From Eutreptiella sp. 'Long Island Sound 2002' (lineage: Eukaryota > Euglenozoa > Euglenophyceae > Eutreptiales > Eutreptiaceae), in contig OZ038382.1 in assembly GCA_964036045.1 (NCBI GenBank), positions 43,416,090 through 43,480,089 on the forward strand: a stretch of 64,000 nt of DNA, in the 5' to 3' direction. The notes below the pieces were generated by a model, which saw only the letters and a list, made by a program, of their open reading frames with translations, had not been told where the DNA came from and did no database searches. Of the stretch, positions 60,301 through 64,000 are shown piece by piece (within the stretch, counting starts at the first letter, position 1; each line of letters starts with the position of its first letter). The position numbers and the translations under genes are program-made.

Positions 60301-63300
60301 ACGCGTGCTTTCGTAAAGTGGCACCTTTGGCCCTACCCGTTGAAGTTTCCGCTCTGGTCCACTGCCACCACACACCAACACTGCCATTGCACCCCCCGCC
60401 ACCCCCGCGCGCGCGCGCTCGCTCGCCTCGTCTCGTCAAGCCAAGGCATGGCTGGCTTGGCTTGGCATGGTATGGTATGGCTTGGTGTGAGAGCCAGGTG
60501 CTTTCATAATGAAGTGTGGTGATACTTGCCGACACAATATCTCAAAATTGAATTCGGGACTTTCTGTCAAGTTATTGCAGCTCCCCCTTCAGCGTTCCGG
60601 GAAGGCATTAGAAGAAAATTTAGAAGGGGCATGTTCCATATTTTTCCAAAAAAGTTTCATTTTGGTACGCCACATTTATTGGATTTTCAGGTTGCTGCGT
60701 GGTGGTTGGCTAGGCTGTACGCGTGCTTTCGTAAAGTGGCACCTTTCGCCCTACCCGTTGAAGTTTTCGCTCTGGTCCACTGCCACCACACACCCACACT
60801 GCCATTGCACCCCCCGCCACCCCCGCGCGCGCGCGCTCGCTCGCCTCGTCTCGTCAAGCCAAGGCATGGCTGGCTTGGCTTGGCATGGTATGGTATGGCT
60901 TGGTGTGAGAGCCAGGTGCTTTCATAATGAAGTGTGGTGATACTTGCCGACACAATATCTCAAAATTGAATTCGGGACTTTCTGTCAAGTTATTGCAGCT
61001 CCCCCTTCAGCGTTCGGGGAAGGCATTAGAAGAAAATTTAGAAGGGGCATGTTCCATATTTTTGCAAAAAAGTTTCATTTTGGTACGCCACATTTATTGG
61101 ATTTTCAGGTTGCTGCGTGGTGGTTGGCTAGGCTGTACGCGTGCTTTCGTAAAGTGGCACCTTTCGCCCTACCCGTTGAAGTTTTCGCTCTGGTCCACTG
61201 CCACCACACACCCACACTGCCATTGCACCCCCCGCCACCCCCGCGCGCGAGCGCTCGCTCGCCTCGTCTCGTCAAGCCAAGGCATGGCTGGCTTGGCTTG
61301 GCATGGTATGGTATGGCTTGGTGTGAGAGCCAGGTGCTTTCATAATGAAGTGTGGTGATACTTGCCGACACAATATCTCAAAATTGAATTCGGGACTTTC
61401 TGTCAAGTTATTGCAGCTCCCCCTTCAGCGTTCCGGGAAGGCATTAGAAGAAAATTTAGAAGGGGCATGTTCCATATTTTTGCATAAAAGTTTCCTTTTG
61501 GTACGCCACATTTATTGGATTTTCAGGTTGCTGCGTGGTGGTTGGCTAGGCTGTACGCGTGCTTTCGTAAAGTGGCACCTTTGGCCCTACCCGTTGAAGT
61601 TTTCGCTCTGGTCCACTGCCACCACACACCCACACTGCCATTGCACCCCCCGCCACCCCCGCGCGCGCACGCTCGCTCGCCTCGTCTCGTCAAGCCAAGG
61701 CATGGCTGGCTTGGCTTGGCATGGTATGGTATGGCTTGGTGTGAGAGCCAGGTGCTTTCATAATGAAGTGTGGTGATACTTGCCGACACAATATCTCAAA
61801 ATTGAATTCGGGACCTTCTGTCAAGTTATTGCAGCTCCCCCTTCAGCGTTCCGGGAAGGCATTAGAAGAAAATTTAGAAGGGGCATGTTCCATATTTTTG
61901 CAAAAAAGTTTCATTTTGGTACGCCACATTTATTGGATTTTCAGGTTGCTGCGTGGTGGTTGGCTAGGCTGTACGCGTGCTTTCGTAAAGTGGCACCTTT
62001 CGCCCTACCCGTTGAAGTTTTCGCTCTGGTCCACTGCCACCACACACCCACACTGCCATTGCAGCCCCCGCCACCCCCGCGCGCGCGCGCTCGCTCGCCT
62101 CGTCTCGTCAAGCCAAGGCATGGCTGGCTTGGCTTGGCATGGTATGGTATGGCTTGGTGTGAGAGCCAGGTGCTTTCATAATGAAGTGTGGTGATACTTG
62201 CCGACACAATATCTCAAAATTGAATTCGGGACTTTCTGTCAAGTTATTGCAGCTCCCCCTTCAGCGTTCCGGGAAGGCATTAGAAGAAAATTTAGAAGGG
62301 GCATGTTCCATATTTTTGCAAAAAAGTTTCATTTTGGTACGCCACATTTATTGGATTTTCAGGTTGCTGCGTGGTGGTTGGCTAGGCTGTACGCGTGCTT
62401 TCGTAAAGTGGCACCTTTTGCCCTACCCGTTGAAGTTTTCGCTCTGGTCCACTGCCACCACACACCCACACTGCCATTGCACCCCCCGCCACCCCCGCGC
62501 GCGCGCGGTCGCTCGCCTCGTCTCGTCAAGCCAAGGCATGGCTGGCCTGGCTTGGCATGGTATGGTATGGCTTGGTGTGAGAGCCAGGTGCTTTCATAAT
62601 GAAGTGTGGTGATACTTGCCGACACAATATCTCAAAATTGAATTCGGGACTTTCTGTCAAGTTATTGCAGCTCCCCCTTCAGCGTTCCGGGAAGGCATTA
62701 GAAGAAAATTTAGAAGGGGCATGTTCCATATTTTTGCAAAAAAGTTTAATTTTCGTACGCCACATTTATTGGATTTTCAGGTTGCTGCGTGGTGGTTGGC
62801 TAGGCTGTACGCGTGCTTTCGTAAAGTGGCACCTTTCGCCCTACCCGTTGAAGTTTTCGCTCTGGTCCACTGCCACCACACACCCACACTGCCATTGCAC
62901 CCCCCGCCACCCCCGCGCGCGCGCGCTCGCTCGCCTCGTCTCGTCAAGCCAAGGCATGGCTGGCTTGGCTTGGCATGGTATGGTATGGCTTGGTGTGAGA
63001 GCCAGGTGCTTTCATAATGAAGTGTGGTGATGCTTGCCTACACAATATCTCAAAATTGAATTCGGGACTTTCTGTCAAGTTATTGCAGCTCCCCCTTCAG
63101 CGTTCCGGGAAGGCATTAGAAGAAAATTTAGAAGGGGCATGTTCCATATTTTTGCAAAAAAGTTTCATTTTGGTACGCCACATTTATTGGATTTTCAGGT
63201 TGCTGCGTGGTGGTTGGCTAGGCTGTACGCGTGCTTTCGTAAAGTGGCACCTTTGGCCCTACCCGTTGAAGTTTTCGCTCTGGTCCACTGCCACCACACA

Positions 63301-64000
63301 CCCACACTGCCATTGCACCCCCCGCCACCCCCGCGCGCGCGCGCTCGCTTGCCTCGTCTCGTCAAGCCAAGGCATGGCTGGCTTGGCTTGGCATGGTATG
63401 GTATGGCTTGGTGTGAGAGCCAGGTGCTTTCATAATGAAGTGTGGTGATACTTGCCGACACAATATCTCAAAATTGAATTCGGGACTTTCTGTCAAGTTA
63501 TTGCAGCTCCCCCTTCAGCGTTCCGGGAAGGCATTAGAAGAAAATTTAGAAGGGGCATGTTCCATATTTTTGCAAAAAAGTTTCATTTTGGTACGCCACA
63601 TTTATTGGATTTTCAGGTTGCTGCGTGGTGGTTGGCTAGGCTGTACGCGTGCTTTCGTAAAGTGGCACATTTGGCCCTACCCGTTGAAGTTTTCGCTCTG
63701 GTCCACTGCCACCACACACCCACACTGCCATTGCACCCCCCGCCACCCCCGCGCGCGCGCGCTCGCTCGCCTCGTCTCGTCAAGCCAAGGCATGGCTGGC
63801 TTGGCTTGGCATGGTATGGTATGGCTTGGTCTGAGAGCCAGGTGCTTTCATAATGAAGTGTGGTGATACTTGCCGACACAATATCTCAAAATTGAATTCG
63901 GGACTTTCTGTCAAGTTATTGCAGCTCCCCCTTCAGCGTTCCGGGAAGGCATTAGAAGAAAATTTAGAAGGGGCATGTTCCATATTTTTGCAAAAAAGTT

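Larger units (their letters stand above)
31943..64000 (+). repeat. 418-bp tandem satellite array, right block
   Basis: Continuation of the left block in the same orientation and phase. Monomer starts run from 32090 to 63853: 76 complete units plus the tail of the interrupted unit and a partial last unit. Length variants: 419 bp at 35016 and 55494, 416 bp at 35853 and 58421, 417 bp at 38776, 41283 and 47971, mostly through one- or two-base changes in C runs or the (CG)n run. These account exactly for the total span. Several blocks show higher-order periodicity, annotated separately. The array reaches the window edge, so its true length is unknown. Confidence 0.97.

Overview
The window is a stretch of eukaryotic heterochromatin-type DNA: a large head-to-tail satellite array with a 418-bp monomer (1-15536 and 31943-64000, about 113 complete monomers) interrupted by one complete, apparently young LTR retrotransposon of 16406 bp (15537-31942). 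I see no ordinary host gene, rRNA, tRNA or CRISPR array. The host cannot be named from sequence alone. Tandem satellite, a chromodomain Ty3-type element and strongly GC-ending codons indicate a eukaryote; from memory the pol reading frame reminds me of elements in algae or dinoflagellates, but that is weak and untested.

Layout. 1-15536: satellite, monomers in one orientation, 418 bp with rare 416-419 bp variants. 15533-15536 and 31943-31946: the 4-bp target duplication CTGC. 15537-18482: 5' LTR (2946 bp). 18483-18933: leader with the primer-binding site and a GCAGC-rich stretch. 18934-23268: gag, a very long ORF (1444 aa). 23135-27499: pol, overlapping gag and in the +1 frame relative to it. 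It carries a DIRS-like domain where a protease is expected, then reverse transcriptase, RNase H, integrase and a C-terminal chromodomain. 27500-28985: untranslated region. 28986-28996: polypurine tract. 28997-31942: 3' LTR (2946 bp). 31943-64000: satellite in exactly the phase in which it was interrupted.

How the parts work together. The 11 nt directly after the 5' LTR (18483-18493) are not a tRNA-type site. They are the perfect reverse complement of 18360-18370 inside the same LTR. A strong hairpin (18448-18478) lies between the two. This is the arrangement of self-primed Ty3-group elements such as Tf1 of fission yeast, and it predicts that the genomic RNA starts near 18360. That leaves a U3 of about 2.8 kb and R+U5 of only 123 nt. 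Gag would form the particle, Pol would copy and insert the element, and the chromodomain is a plausible reason why it sits in satellite DNA.

The two LTRs differ at ten positions that I could find by eye (about 0.34%), so the insertion is recent. The array shows local higher-order structure: a 2090-bp five-monomer period near 42.5-47.2 kb, a 2507-bp six-monomer duplication near 37.5-41.7 kb, an 836-bp dimer near 49.2-51.3 kb, and a single-monomer duplication near 34 kb.
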